From the NCBI GenBank assembly GCA_963739335.1, contig CAVUAC010000101.1, positions 1-64,000 on the forward strand: DNA of 64,000 nt. The letters are read 5' to 3'. This DNA is from UBA9647 sp963739335 (GTDB taxonomy: Bacteria; Bacteroidota; Ignavibacteria; UBA10030). A program made the translations under genes and the position numbers. The notes beneath the pieces are model-generated. The model saw only the letters and a list, made by a program, of their open reading frames with translations, ran no database searches and was not told the origin of the DNA. The first letter of the stretch is position 1; every line of letters begins with the position of its first letter. Shown here piece by piece: positions 9,722 through 18,770 of this stretch.

Positions 9722-11225
9722 ATGAATTTAGGCAAGCTGCTCGATGGCGTCCAGGTCACCAAATTGTTCGAGATGGCATATGGGCAGGCCGCGGCTACGC
9801 ACGAGATCGAGGTTCATCATTTGCATTATGACTCGCGGAAGATTGCGCGCGGCGATTGCTTTATCGCATTACGAGGAACAGAAACAGACGGCCACCGGTT
9901 CATCGAACAGGCGGTGACGATGGGTGCCCGGGTGGTGGTCCTCGAACGGGACGATTTTTTACCTGACTATTTCTTTCTGCACGCAGGCGTTGCCAAGGTC
10001 GTTGTGCCTGACAGCCGCAGGGCGCTCGCCGTCATGGCGGCAAATTACTACGGCCACCCTTCCAAGAAGCTCACGATGGTAGGCGTGACCGGAACAAATG
10101 GCAAGACGACAACAACACACCTGATCAAGGCAATTTTGGAAGCGGCAGGCCAGCAGGTCGGCCTCATTGGCACCATTGAATACAGGATCGGCGACAAAGT
10201 GATCCCAGCTTCACACACAACTCCGGAATCGTTAGAACTGAATGAACTTCTTGCCCACATGGTAGATTCGGGATGTCAATCCGTCTCGATGGAGGTTTCT
10301 TCCCACGCGTTGCATCAATCGCGGGTCTTCGGTCTTCACTACTATGCTGCAGTCTTCACAAATCTCACGCAGGACCATCTTGACTACCATGGTTCGATGG
10401 GAGAATACTTCAAAGCGAAGAAGCTCCTCTTTGATACTCTTCCGGGCGATGCGGCTGCCGTAACGAACCGCGACGACGCATGGGGCATGCAGATGGTCTC
10501 ATCATCCCGCGCGAGGACAATTTCGTACGGCCTCGCGGAGGACGCAGACGTTCAAGCGACGGACATCCGTCTCTTGATGGACGGAACATCATTTAGAATT
10601 CGATCGGGCGGTCAGCACATGGTTGTTTCCTCCCCGCTTGTCGGCCGCTTCAATATGTATAATGTACTTGCAGCGTACGCCACGGGGACCGCTCTGGGGT
10701 ATTCGCACGAGCGCATCTCCGCGGGAATCGCCAGCGTCGCCAGCGTGCGGGGCAGATTCGAGCGCATCGCCTCTCCACGAGGATGGATGGCGATCGTCGA
10801 CTACGCTCATACACCGGACGCACTGGAGAAATGCTTACGGACGATTCACGACGTGCTTCCCAAGGAACGCCGGGGCCGGATCATCACCGTCTTCGGCGCG
10901 GGTGGCGATCGTGACAAGACGAAGAGACCGTTCATGGGAAGCGTCGCAGGCAGCCTGAGTGACCTGACGATCGTTACGTCGGATAACCCGCGGACCGAAG
11001 ACCCTCATCAAATTATCAAGGATGTCGTCGAGGGCATTCCTCGGTACTGCCACCGTGCTACAAGAGCCAGATCGGCAAGCGGCCATTCTTGCGGCACTAC
11101 GTCAGGCTCGCGCAGGAGACGTCATCCTCATCGCCGGCAAAGGTCACGAAGACTATCAAGTCATAGGCAAAGAGAAAATACATTTCAGTGATCGAGAGAT
11201 TGTGGAAGAGTTCATTCGCTCATGA
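9722..11225 (+). CDS. murE: UDP-MurNAc-L-Ala-D-Glu:meso-DAP ligase MurE (one frameshift in the sequence)
   Basis: MurE adds the third amino acid to the UDP-MurNAc peptide. The ATP loop GTNGKTTTT is at residues 124-132, with the carbamylated-Lys region YFKAKKLLF near 230. The specificity motif DNPR (421-424) means meso-diaminopimelate, not lysine. After residue 440 (near 11042) the frame changes; the adjacent frame supplies the expected C-terminus (RQAAILAALRQARAGDVILI, then AGKGHEDYQ) to 11225. ATG 9722 was chosen over an upstream frame extension because family members begin near here. The stop overlaps the murF start (ATGA). Confidence 0.9.
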
Positions 11226-12658
11226 AGTTTACGGGAAACGACATACTCTCCCTGCCACACGTCCGGGCTCTTTCTTTTGACCATAGGCACAATCTCGTGT
11301 TCAATGGGGTTTCAACCGATTCTCGTACGATCCGGCGAGGCGATTTGTTTATCGCGCTTCACGGAGAAACGTTTGATGGACATAACTTCATCACAAAGGC
11401 AGCGGAGGCTGGAGCCGCTGTGATCATCGCAGATGCCAGATGGGCAGACGCCAATCCCATTTTGCTCTCAAGCCTGAACTTGCCGATGCTGATTGTCGAA
11501 GACGCCGTTCAATCATTGGGGCGGTTAGCAAACGCCCATCGGAGAAAATTCAAGATCCCCATTCTTGTTGTCGGTGGAAGCAACGGCAAAACGACAACCA
11601 AGGAAATGATCTCGTCGGTGCTACGCACAAAATTCCGCGTGCTGAACACAGAAGGGAATCTTAATAACCATATCGGAGTCCCTCAGACATTGCTGCGACT
11701 GGAGAACGAACACCAGGTCGCAGTCATCGAGATTGGCACGAACCATTTCGGAGAGATCGCGTATCTGTGTTCCATCGCTGAGCCAACGCATGTCCTGATC
11801 ACCAACGTTGGCCGCGAGCACCTGGAGTTTTTCGGCTCACTGGAGGGAGTCGCCAGAGCGGAAGGCGAGGCATTCGACTGGTTGCGCAAGCAGGCACGGG
11901 GGAGTTTCATTGGTTTTGTGAACCAAGACGACAGGTTTGTACTGAAGCAGTCCAAAGGACTTCGAAGGTCGGTCACATACGGATTCGGCAAGCATGCGTC
12001 AAGTGTGAGGGGTGCAGTACGTTCCATCGACGCGAACGGTTGTACCCACGTTGAGATCAAACCGCGGGCGAAGACGGCATTTCGAATTCAACTCTCTGTC
12101 CTCGGGCTGCATAATGCTTGTAACGCACTCGCGGCCGCAACCGTCGGGCTTACGTTCAAGGTGCCTGTGAAGAGAATTCAGGAAGCTCTTTCCACGTTTA
12201 TCAGCGCGGGAAAACGGATGCAGGTTCTGAAGCTCAACGGCATTACCGTCCTGAATGATACGTACAATTCGAATCCCGATTCGGCGTTAGCCGCCCTCGG
12301 CGTGCTGGAAAGCCTGCACACGAGCGGCAAGAAGATCGCCGTGCTGGGTGATATGCTGGAATTAGGAACAGGGGCGATCGAAGAGCATCAACGCATCGGT
12401 CAGGCCGTGGCGAAGTCGGGAGCAAAGCATCTTCTGACGTTCGGGCCTCTTTCCAAGCATACGCACGAAGCCGCAACGACGCCATTCAAGACGCACTATG
12501 AGCTCAAAGGCACGCTTGCCGAAGAGCTGGTCGGGCAACTCGCTCCTGGCGATGTTGTACTCGTTAAGGGTTCAAGAGGTATAAAGATGGAAGAGGTCGT
12601 GGCGTTTCTGGCGGAACGATTCAAACAATCTCAGGACACAGCAGGGCAGGCAGCTTAG
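11222..12658 (+). CDS. murF: UDP-MurNAc-tripeptide:D-Ala-D-Ala ligase MurF
   Basis: A 478-residue Mur ligase completing the cytoplasmic pentapeptide. The N-terminal UDP-binding domain (STDSRTIRRGDLFIALHGE) is followed by the ATP loop GGSNGKTTTKE (118-128), the EIGTNHFGEI motif and a C-terminal Rossmann domain with VLNDTYNSNPDS and GDMLELG. It overlaps murE by four bases (ATGA), indicating coupled translation, and is intact at normal length. Confidence 0.95.
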   Translation: MKFTGNDILSLPHVRALSFDHRHNLVFNGVSTDSRTIRRGDLFIALHGETFDGHNFITKAAEAGAAVIIADARWADANPILLSSLNLPMLIVEDAVQSLGRLANAHRRKFKIPILVVGGSNGKTTTKEMISSVLRTKFRVLNTEGNLNNHIGVPQTLLRLENEHQVAVIEIGTNHFGEIAYLCSIAEPTHVLITNVGREHLEFFGSLEGVARAEGEAFDWLRKQARGSFIGFVNQDDRFVLKQSKGLRRSVTYGFGKHASSVRGAVRSIDANGCTHVEIKPRAKTAFRIQLSVLGLHNACNALAAATVGLTFKVPVKRIQEALSTFISAGKRMQVLKLNGITVLNDTYNSNPDSALAALGVLESLHTSGKKIAVLGDMLELGTGAIEEHQRIGQAVAKSGAKHLLTFGPLSKHTHEAATTPFKTHYELKGTLAEELVGQLAPGDVVLVKGSRGIKMEEVVAFLAERFKQSQDTAGQAA

Positions 12659-12672
12659 GGGCACAGCAGCTG

Positions 12673-13800
12673 ATGCTATATTCTCTCTTCACATATCTCC
12701 ATGACAAACAGATCGACGTTCCGGGATCTGCTATGTTCCGGGCCATCACGTTCAGGGCGGGCGCAGCAGCCGTGACGGCACTGATCATTGCATTCTGGTT
12801 AGGGCCAAAGATCATTCGGAGACTTCGTGAGCTCCAGATCGGTGAAGCTGCAAAAATCGAGGCGCCGAAGACACACTTGAGCAAAGCCGGTACTCCGACG
12901 ATGGGCGGCCTGATTGTGCTTGCGTCCTTGGTCATTCCGGCTCTTCTCTGGACGGACCTCAAGAACGGTTACATTTTGCTGATCCTCTTCGTGACGATTG
13001 TCCTGGGTGCCGTTGGATTCCTGGATGACTACTTGAAGGTTGTCAAAAAAAAACCCAAGGGACTGATTGCAAGGTACAAGATTGTCGGACAAGTGGTCGT
13101 GGGGCTCGTTGTAGGCGGCATCATTTACTTTCACCCGCAGTGGATTGATGCAAGCCTCGTCGCATTGAAATCAAAAACGACCGTCCCATTTTTCAAACAT
13201 CTGGAATTTGACCTTGGTTGGTTCTATATCCCGATTGTCATTTTCATCATCGCAGCGACATCAAACGCGGTGAACCTGACAGATGGTCTTGATGGCCTCG
13301 CTATTGGCACGGTTGGAATCGTCGGCCTGACGCTCGCGATTATCGCGTATGTTTCAGGCCACGCGGAGTGGAGCAAATATCTGACCATTCCATTCCTGCG
13401 AGGGAACGGTGAGCTTGCCATCTACTGCTCAGCGCTGGTAGGAGCAGCGCTGGGTTTTCTCTGGTTTAACTCGTACCCCGCCCAGGTGTTCATGGGCGAT
13501 ACAGGGTCGCTCGCACTCGGCGGCATCATCGGCGCGATGTGCGTACTAATCAAGAAAGAGTTGCTGCTGCCGACGCTAGGCGGTGTATTTCTGATGGAAA
13601 CGCTGTCGGTGATCATTCAGCGGATGTATTTCAAGTACACAAAAAAGAAATTCGGAGAAGGGCGCCGCGTCTTCAAGATGGCACCAGTCCATCACCATTT
13701 CGAATTGCTCGGTTGGCCGGAGCCGAAGATCGTGACGCGATTCTATATTATCGCGATTCTCCTGATGATCTTGAGTCTGGCAACGTTCAAGGTGCGCTAA
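12673..13800 (+). CDS. mraY: Phospho-MurNAc-pentapeptide transferase MraY
   Basis: A 375-residue integral membrane enzyme with about ten spans that moves phospho-MurNAc-pentapeptide to undecaprenyl phosphate, making lipid I. Family motifs are present: TPTMGGLI, the Asp pair FLDDYLK, NAVNLTDGLDGLA, FMGDTGSLALG and APVHHHFE. Length is normal. It starts 14 bases after murF, with an AGGGG stretch near the murF stop as a rather distant ribosome site. Confidence 0.95.
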   Translation: MLYSLFTYLHDKQIDVPGSAMFRAITFRAGAAAVTALIIAFWLGPKIIRRLRELQIGEAAKIEAPKTHLSKAGTPTMGGLIVLASLVIPALLWTDLKNGYILLILFVTIVLGAVGFLDDYLKVVKKKPKGLIARYKIVGQVVVGLVVGGIIYFHPQWIDASLVALKSKTTVPFFKHLEFDLGWFYIPIVIFIIAATSNAVNLTDGLDGLAIGTVGIVGLTLAIIAYVSGHAEWSKYLTIPFLRGNGELAIYCSALVGAALGFLWFNSYPAQVFMGDTGSLALGGIIGAMCVLIKKELLLPTLGGVFLMETLSVIIQRMYFKYTKKKFGEGRRVFKMAPVHHHFELLGWPEPKIVTRFYIIAILLMILSLATFKVR

Positions 13801-13819
13801 CCTGAGAACTGGAGGCGCA

Positions 13820-14101
13820 ATGCAGGAAAACTTCACAGTCGGTTGGGGAACGCTCGCGTTAATCAACACTGCGATCGCTCAGTCCAAGAACCGAAGTGCC
13901 GGTATGTGGCTGGTCGCATCACTTTTCATCGGTCCAGTCGCAACGGCACTATTAGTGTTGCTGCCGAAGTATGAGGCAACACCTGAAGGCATTGAACGCG
14001 AGAAGAAGACGGAGAAATTACTTAGGGTTGTCAACATTGTACTGGTTCTTCTCGTCGTAGTGGCAATTGCGGTGGCTCTGGTGAGGAAATACTGGGTGTG
14101 A
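13820..14101 (+). CDS. Small two-span membrane protein in the dcw operon, function unknown
   Basis: The 93-residue protein has a good ribosome site (GGAGG about 7 bases before the ATG) and two hydrophobic segments (about 26-48 and 68-90) joined by a charged stretch. The first segment resembles small inner-membrane proteins of the 'SLFIGPVATALLVLLPK' type, but I cannot assign a family. It sits between mraY and murD, where other bacteria have no gene, and is read in the same direction, so it is probably co-transcribed with peptidoglycan synthesis genes. Confidence 0.65.
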   Translation: MQENFTVGWGTLALINTAIAQSKNRSAGMWLVASLFIGPVATALLVLLPKYEATPEGIEREKKTEKLLRVVNIVLVLLVVVAIAVALVRKYWV

Positions 14102-14147
14102 ATGCCCCGTTGGGAATGACGAGTTCCAGAATGGATCGTGACACCAC

Positions 14148-15504
14148 ATGGATGTTGGACAACTCAGAAGTAAGAAGATTAGTGTCATCGGTGCTGCGCG
14201 GAGCGGCATCGCGGTTGCCAGGTTGCTGCAGGGCTTTGGAGCACGGGTGTTTGTCAGCGAAAAGACCGTCTCCGAGAAACTGCGGGCAGAAGCGCAGACG
14301 TTAACCGATCTCGGCATTGCGCATGAGCTCGGTGGACATTCTGAACGAGCTTATGATTGTTCTTTGATGGTCATCAGCCCGGGAGTTCCAAGCAACGCTC
14401 CCGTGGTCGTTGAAGCCCGAACACGCGGTATCAGTGTCATCAGCGAGGTAGAGGTCGCAAGCTGGTTTTGCCGTTCCCCCATCGTCGCCGTTACAGGCTC
14501 GAATGGGAAGACAACGACAACGACATTGATTGGGAGGATCCTCGGCGATGCAAAGAAAAAACATGCAGTTGCGGGCAACATTGGCACGGCATTCTCATCC
14601 GTCGTTCTGGACCTGGCTGCTTCAGATATTGCAGTTCTGGAGATAAGCAGCTTCCAGCTGGATCACTGTGAGACGTTCCGGCCTCGTATTTCGGCGATCC
14701 TGAACATCACGCAGAACCACATGGATCGCTACGACAACTCCATGGAGCAAGTACGCTGCCGCGAAGGCCCGGATCTTCATGAACCAGGCGGGCGACGATG
14801 TGTTGATCTACGACGCGGACGACGAATGGACATCAACGATCACAGAAAAGGCGAGATGCAGACGAATTCCCTTCAGCATCCGACGGATGCTCACTGAAGG
14901 GGCCTTCGTGGAAAGGAGAAGACTGGTGACGGTATTGGACGGAAAACGGAACGAGATTATTGACGTGGACGACATAAGCATCAAAGGTCCCCACAACCTC
15001 TACAACACGATGGCTGCAACGCTGGTGGGACAACTGACGGATGTTGGCACTGCCTCTCTTCGCGCAACCTTGAAGAACTTCAAGGGTGTTGAACACCGGC
15101 AGGAGTTTGTTCGTGAGGTGAACGGAATCCGGTACTACAATGACTCCAAGGCAACGAGCGTCGATGCCGTCTGGTACGCACTGCAGGCATTTGATCGCCC
15201 CATCGTGCTGATGCTGGGCGGCCGGGACAAGGGGAACGACTATTCGAAGATTGCTGATCTCGTTCGCAAAAACGTCCGGGCCATTGTAGCGATGGGCGAG
15301 TCTGCCGACAAGGTGCAACAAGCCTTTTCGGGCCTCAAGCCCGTACGGCGAGCCACTTCGATAGACGAAGCTGTGCTCACAGCGCAAAGCATGGCACAAG
15401 CAGGCGATGTGGTTCTTCTCTCCCCTGCGTGCGCATCATTCGATTGGTTCGAAAACTACGAGCAGCGCGGAAAAGTCTTCAAAGAACTTGTGAAGAATCT
15501 GTAG
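14148..15504 (+). CDS. murD: UDP-MurNAc-L-alanine:D-glutamate ligase MurD (one frameshift in the sequence)
   Basis: MurD adds D-glutamate. It shows an N-terminal Rossmann motif (VIGAARSGIAVARLL), the ATP loop GSNGKTTTT (117-125), the NITQNHMDRY motif and the C-terminal YYNDSKATSVDAV and MLGGRDKG motifs. The frame breaks after SMEQ near 14750. Dropping one G from CAAGTACGCTGCC gives the expected QYAAAKARIFMNQAGDD and joins both halves into a full-length enzyme of about 452 residues. A consensus error is more likely than a broken essential gene. Confidence 0.9.
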
Positions 15505-15511
15505 CAACGAC

Positions 15512-16684
15512 ATGACGAGAGCCCAAAGAAATCATATCGATCTTCCGATGCTGATCGCGGTGCTGACGCTGATGGTACTGAGCCTCGGCGTTGTCTACAG
15601 CGCTTCGGCAACGTGGGCGATGGAAAAATTCGGCGCGAGCAACCGCCTGTTCAATCTACACGCACTCAAGGTCTTGCTCGGCCTCGTGGCATTGTTCGTC
15701 GGGATGACAATCGACTACAGGAAGTACAGAAAGCTCACCAAACCTGCCGTCATCATGGCAATCGCATTTCTGGCGGTGACGCTCGTTCTTGGCGGTGAAG
15801 TTAAGGGCGCAGCACGATGGCTGCGGTTTGGCGGGTTGAGCCTTCAGCCATCTGAGTTCGCGAAGTTTGCACTCCTCTTCCATCTCTGCACGCTCATCTC
15901 GACAAAAGGGGATGTGATCAGAGACTTCAAAAAGGGTTTTCTACCGCTGATGATCTGGATCGGGAGCGTCGCCGGACTCGTGCTGCTCCAGCCCAACTTC
16001 AGTACCGGATCGATGATCATTCTGATGAGTCTGGTGATGCTCTTCATCAGCCGTGCGCGCTTCACGCATCTGTTTGGGACAATTCTTGCCACATTGCCTG
16101 TTCTGGCAGCTGTCGCGTTCGCGCGGCCGCACGTCATGCAGCGCATCCAGTCGTTTATTGATGGCAACGCTGCCGGAGGCAAACTGAGCTACCAGTTGAT
16201 GCAGGGAATTATCGGCTTCGGCAATGGTGGTCTCTTCGGCGTCGGGCCTGGCTTGAGCAAACAACGCGATTTTTTTCTTCCCGAATCGTACGGGGACTTT
16301 GTGTTCTCCATCGTCGGTGAAGAATACGGTGCAATCGGGACTATCTTTTTCATGGCGCTCTTCCTGACCATCATGTTGCGCGGGTTTAAGATTGCAAATC
16401 ACGCCCGGGATGATTTCGGCCGCCTGCTTGCAATCGGCATCACAAGCGTCATCATACTCTATGCGCTCGTCAATGCCGGCGTGACGCTGGGGATTCTCCC
16501 TACGACCGGTTTGCCGATGCCTTTTGTGAGTTACGGCGGCTCGTCACTGCTATTTACGTCATTTGCTGTTGGTGTTCTCTTGAACGTCTCCGCGCAGACG
16601 GATATGCATCCGCGCGCTGCAAAAACACCGGCACCGGAAACGGTCGGGCAGCCATTGGAAGACAAGACAGTGAAAGTGTACTAA
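15512..16684 (+). CDS. ftsW: Septal peptidoglycan polymerase FtsW
   Basis: A 390-residue SEDS-family membrane protein with about ten spans. It polymerises lipid II glycan strands at the septum together with FtsI. The SEDS signatures are visible: RWLRFGGLSLQPSEFAK, GPGLSKQRDFFLPESYGDFV, FSIVGEEYG and the C-terminal PTTGLPMPFVSYGGSSL. It begins seven bases after murD and is intact. The position between murD and murG supports FtsW rather than RodA. Confidence 0.93.
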   Translation: MTRAQRNHIDLPMLIAVLTLMVLSLGVVYSASATWAMEKFGASNRLFNLHALKVLLGLVALFVGMTIDYRKYRKLTKPAVIMAIAFLAVTLVLGGEVKGAARWLRFGGLSLQPSEFAKFALLFHLCTLISTKGDVIRDFKKGFLPLMIWIGSVAGLVLLQPNFSTGSMIILMSLVMLFISRARFTHLFGTILATLPVLAAVAFARPHVMQRIQSFIDGNAAGGKLSYQLMQGIIGFGNGGLFGVGPGLSKQRDFFLPESYGDFVFSIVGEEYGAIGTIFFMALFLTIMLRGFKIANHARDDFGRLLAIGITSVIILYALVNAGVTLGILPTTGLPMPFVSYGGSSLLFTSFAVGVLLNVSAQTDMHPRAAKTPAPETVGQPLEDKTVKVY

Positions 16685-16692
16685 GGAACAAT

Positions 16693-17790
16693 GTGGGAAA
16701 GGATGCTCCAAACATTCTGGTTGCGGGAGGTGGAACAGGCGGTCACCTGTTTCCTGCTCTCGCCATTGCGGACGAGATCAAAAAACTGCAGCCGAAGACA
16801 GGGATCCTGTTCCTGGGCACAAAAGGAAGAATTGAAGCACGCGTTGTTCCACAACGCGGGTATCCGTTTCGCACCATATGGATCAGCGGGTTTCACCGGA
16901 GACTGGCACTCGATAATTTCCTGTTCCCGCTGAAAGTTCTCGTTTCACTTGTTCAGTCGTTCTTTGTCATACGTCAGTTTCGACCGGATGTCGTCCTCGG
17001 AACGGGCGGATACGTTTGCGGTCCCATACTATTCATCGCGTCCGTTCTCGGCATACCGACGGTTATTCATGAGTCGAACAGCTACCCGGGCGTTACGACT
17101 CGGTTTCTCGCTGCACGAGTCAGCAAGATTTTCATCGCCTTCGAGGCAGCCCGGCGGTGGTTGAAGCGGATGGATCACGTGACCCTCGTCGGCACGCCGA
17201 CACGAGACATCCTCGGGACGATTTCGAAGGATGAAGGACGAATGTTCTTTCACATTGCGCCGGACAAGAAAACGCTCCTTGTCTTCGGCGGAAGCCTGGG
17301 CGCAGCATCAATCAACAACGCTGTCCTCGCGTCGCTCGACGACCTGCTTCACGCGGGTGTCCAGCTCGTCTGGCAGACAGGTCACAGTGATCACGAGCGC
17401 GTTCGCGAGGCAGTGGGCAAAAGGGAGGTCGGCTGGCTAGGGGCCTTCATAGACAAAATGGAATATGCCTTCGGCGCCGCGGATCTGGTCATTTGCCGCG
17501 CAGGAGCAACGACGCTCGCCGAGCTGACTCGAGTGAGCAAACCGGCGATCGTTGTGCCGTATCCCCATGCAGCAGGAGACCACCAAACGCACAACGCTCG
17601 TTCTCTTGCTGATGCAGGCGCGGCAGTGATGATTGCCGATCACGACGTTCGACAGAATTTGAAAGACATCGCTCTCGGGCTTTTGAATAACCCGCAGCAG
17701 TTGGAGCAGATGAGCAAGGCGAGTGCTCAATTGGGAAAGCCTCAGGCGGGCCGTGAGATCGCAGCGGAGATTCTTGGAATGGTTCATTAG
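16693..17790 (+). CDS. murG: UDP-GlcNAc:lipid I N-acetylglucosaminyltransferase MurG
   Basis: A 365-residue GT28 glycosyltransferase that makes lipid II at the inner face of the membrane. The N-terminal GGGTGGH loop (12-18), VLGTGGYVCGP, the HESNSYPG motif and the UDP-binding C-terminal half (GGSLGAASIN, then RAGATTLAEL) are all present. The start is GTG at 16693, with AAGGA five bases upstream; an overlapping ATG at 16691 is in the wrong frame. The next gene starts six bases after its stop. Confidence 0.94.
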   Translation: MGKDAPNILVAGGGTGGHLFPALAIADEIKKLQPKTGILFLGTKGRIEARVVPQRGYPFRTIWISGFHRRLALDNFLFPLKVLVSLVQSFFVIRQFRPDVVLGTGGYVCGPILFIASVLGIPTVIHESNSYPGVTTRFLAARVSKIFIAFEAARRWLKRMDHVTLVGTPTRDILGTISKDEGRMFFHIAPDKKTLLVFGGSLGAASINNAVLASLDDLLHAGVQLVWQTGHSDHERVREAVGKREVGWLGAFIDKMEYAFGAADLVICRAGATTLAELTRVSKPAIVVPYPHAAGDHQTHNARSLADAGAAVMIADHDVRQNLKDIALGLLNNPQQLEQMSKASAQLGKPQAGREIAAEILGMVH

Positions 17791-17796
17791 TCTCGT

Positions 17797-18297
17797 ATGC
17801 AGGAAAAAACGTTCAAATACAAACTCGACTTTTACTATCAGCAGGCCCTCCTCTACCTGTTGGTGTTCTTGCTGTACGCGGGGATCAAAGGAAGCTTCTT
17901 TGAGGACCAATTCCATTTCGTTTTCAACGACCCCATTGTGTACATCATGATCTTTTTTGTCGTCATCGCGCTCGTGACGCTGATCCTGAACCTGTTCCGG
18001 AACCGCAAGCTTGTCATCACTGAGGATAGTCTGTGTTTTCATTCCGGTCGCCGGGAACGGGAGATCAAGATCGCGGACATCGAGTGGATGCACATTGGCC
18101 GCGAGATGCTGGTACAGACAGCTGGGCATTTCCAGCGAATCGTTTTCAAGATGAAAGGGCGCAAGCGCCTGTTTCGCATTCGGGTTGGCCGATACGAACG
18201 AGACCGTGAGCTGATCGCTGAAATGGAACGGGTTGCTCAGCGTGTTCCAAAAGGCAGGCGTCCCCGGTTTGGAATGCGAAAAAGAAAGTCGGTATAA
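17797..18297 (+). CDS. Membrane protein with a C-terminal PH-like domain
   Basis: The 166 residues hold two membrane spans (about 15-33 and 46-66), then a soluble region beginning RKLVITEDSLCFHSGRRERE and continuing IKIADIEWMHIG. That pattern is typical of bacterial PH (bPH/YcxB-like) domains, where a short strand-rich module follows paired spans; this is inferred from the pattern alone. The tail is strongly basic. It follows murG by six bases, so it belongs to the dcw transcript although it is not a standard member. Confidence 0.6.
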   Translation: MQEKTFKYKLDFYYQQALLYLLVFLLYAGIKGSFFEDQFHFVFNDPIVYIMIFFVVIALVTLILNLFRNRKLVITEDSLCFHSGRREREIKIADIEWMHIGREMLVQTAGHFQRIVFKMKGRKRLFRIRVGRYERDRELIAEMERVAQRVPKGRRPRFGMRKRKSV

Positions 18298-18308
18298 GGG
18301 AAATAGTA

Positions 18309-18344
18309 CAGAAGTCAGAAGACAGGAGACAGAAGTCAGAAAGT
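18309..18344. repeat. Heptameric repeat, CAGAAGT type (left flank of the IVP gene)
   Basis: Five consecutive ~7-base units: CAGAAGT, CAGAAGA, CAGGAGA, CAGAAGT, CAGAAAGT. The decamer CAGAAGTCAG occurs twice here and recurs inverted at 18731-18740, on the other side of the four-helix-bundle gene. Confidence 0.8.
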
Positions 18345-18365
18345 CGCGTCGAAGTGAAAGTTGCA

Positions 18366-18734
18366 ATGGGAAAAACTCCAGCAAGGACATTCGAAGATTT
18401 GATCGTCTGGCAAGAGGCTCATCAGTTTGTGCTATCTGTATATTGATGTAGTAACTCTTTTCCGAAAAGCGAGTTCTACGGCTTGACATCGCAGTTGCGA
18501 CGGGCTGCGATCTCAATCGCTGCTAACATTGCTGAGGGATTCAAAAAGAGCGGGAAAACAGACAAAGCCCGCTTTATGAATACCAGCCAAGGATCGATTG
18601 AGGAATGTCGCTACTATTTGATACTTGTGAGAGATCTAGGATACGGTCAAACTCAGGAGCTGAACTCCCTGTTAGAAGAAGTGAGCAAACTTCTTACACG
18701 CTATCGTTCAGCCATTCTGAATTCTAGATACTGA
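18366..18734 (+). pseudogene. S23/IVP-type four-helix-bundle protein with an in-frame TGA
   Basis: ATG 18366 opens the classic pattern FEDLIVWQEAHQFVLSVY. A TGA at 18444-18446 follows, then the same frame resumes as SFPKSEFYGLTSQLRRAAIS, with ANIAEGF and the helix 3-4 region ending RYRSAILNSRY. Arg or Lys is usual at the stop position, so one base change explains it: real decay or a base error. The family is named from proteins encoded in 23S rRNA intervening sequences and is related to the Avd accessory protein of diversity-generating retroelements; its cellular role is unknown. It interrupts the dcw operon before murC. Confidence 0.8.
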
Positions 18735-18745
18735 CTTCTGAATTC
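18731..18745. repeat. Inverted heptameric flank, right side of the IVP gene
   Basis: CTGACTTCTGAATTC overlaps the gene's stop codon. Its first ten bases are the exact reverse complement of CAGAAGTCAG on the left flank. Confidence 0.7.
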
Positions 18746-18770
18746 AAGCTTAGTTTAATCTCGGATCTCA

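Noticed and set aside
18300..18345. Possible short CRISPR-like array
   Set aside because: Units are 7 bases, contiguous and without spacers, and no cas gene is present.
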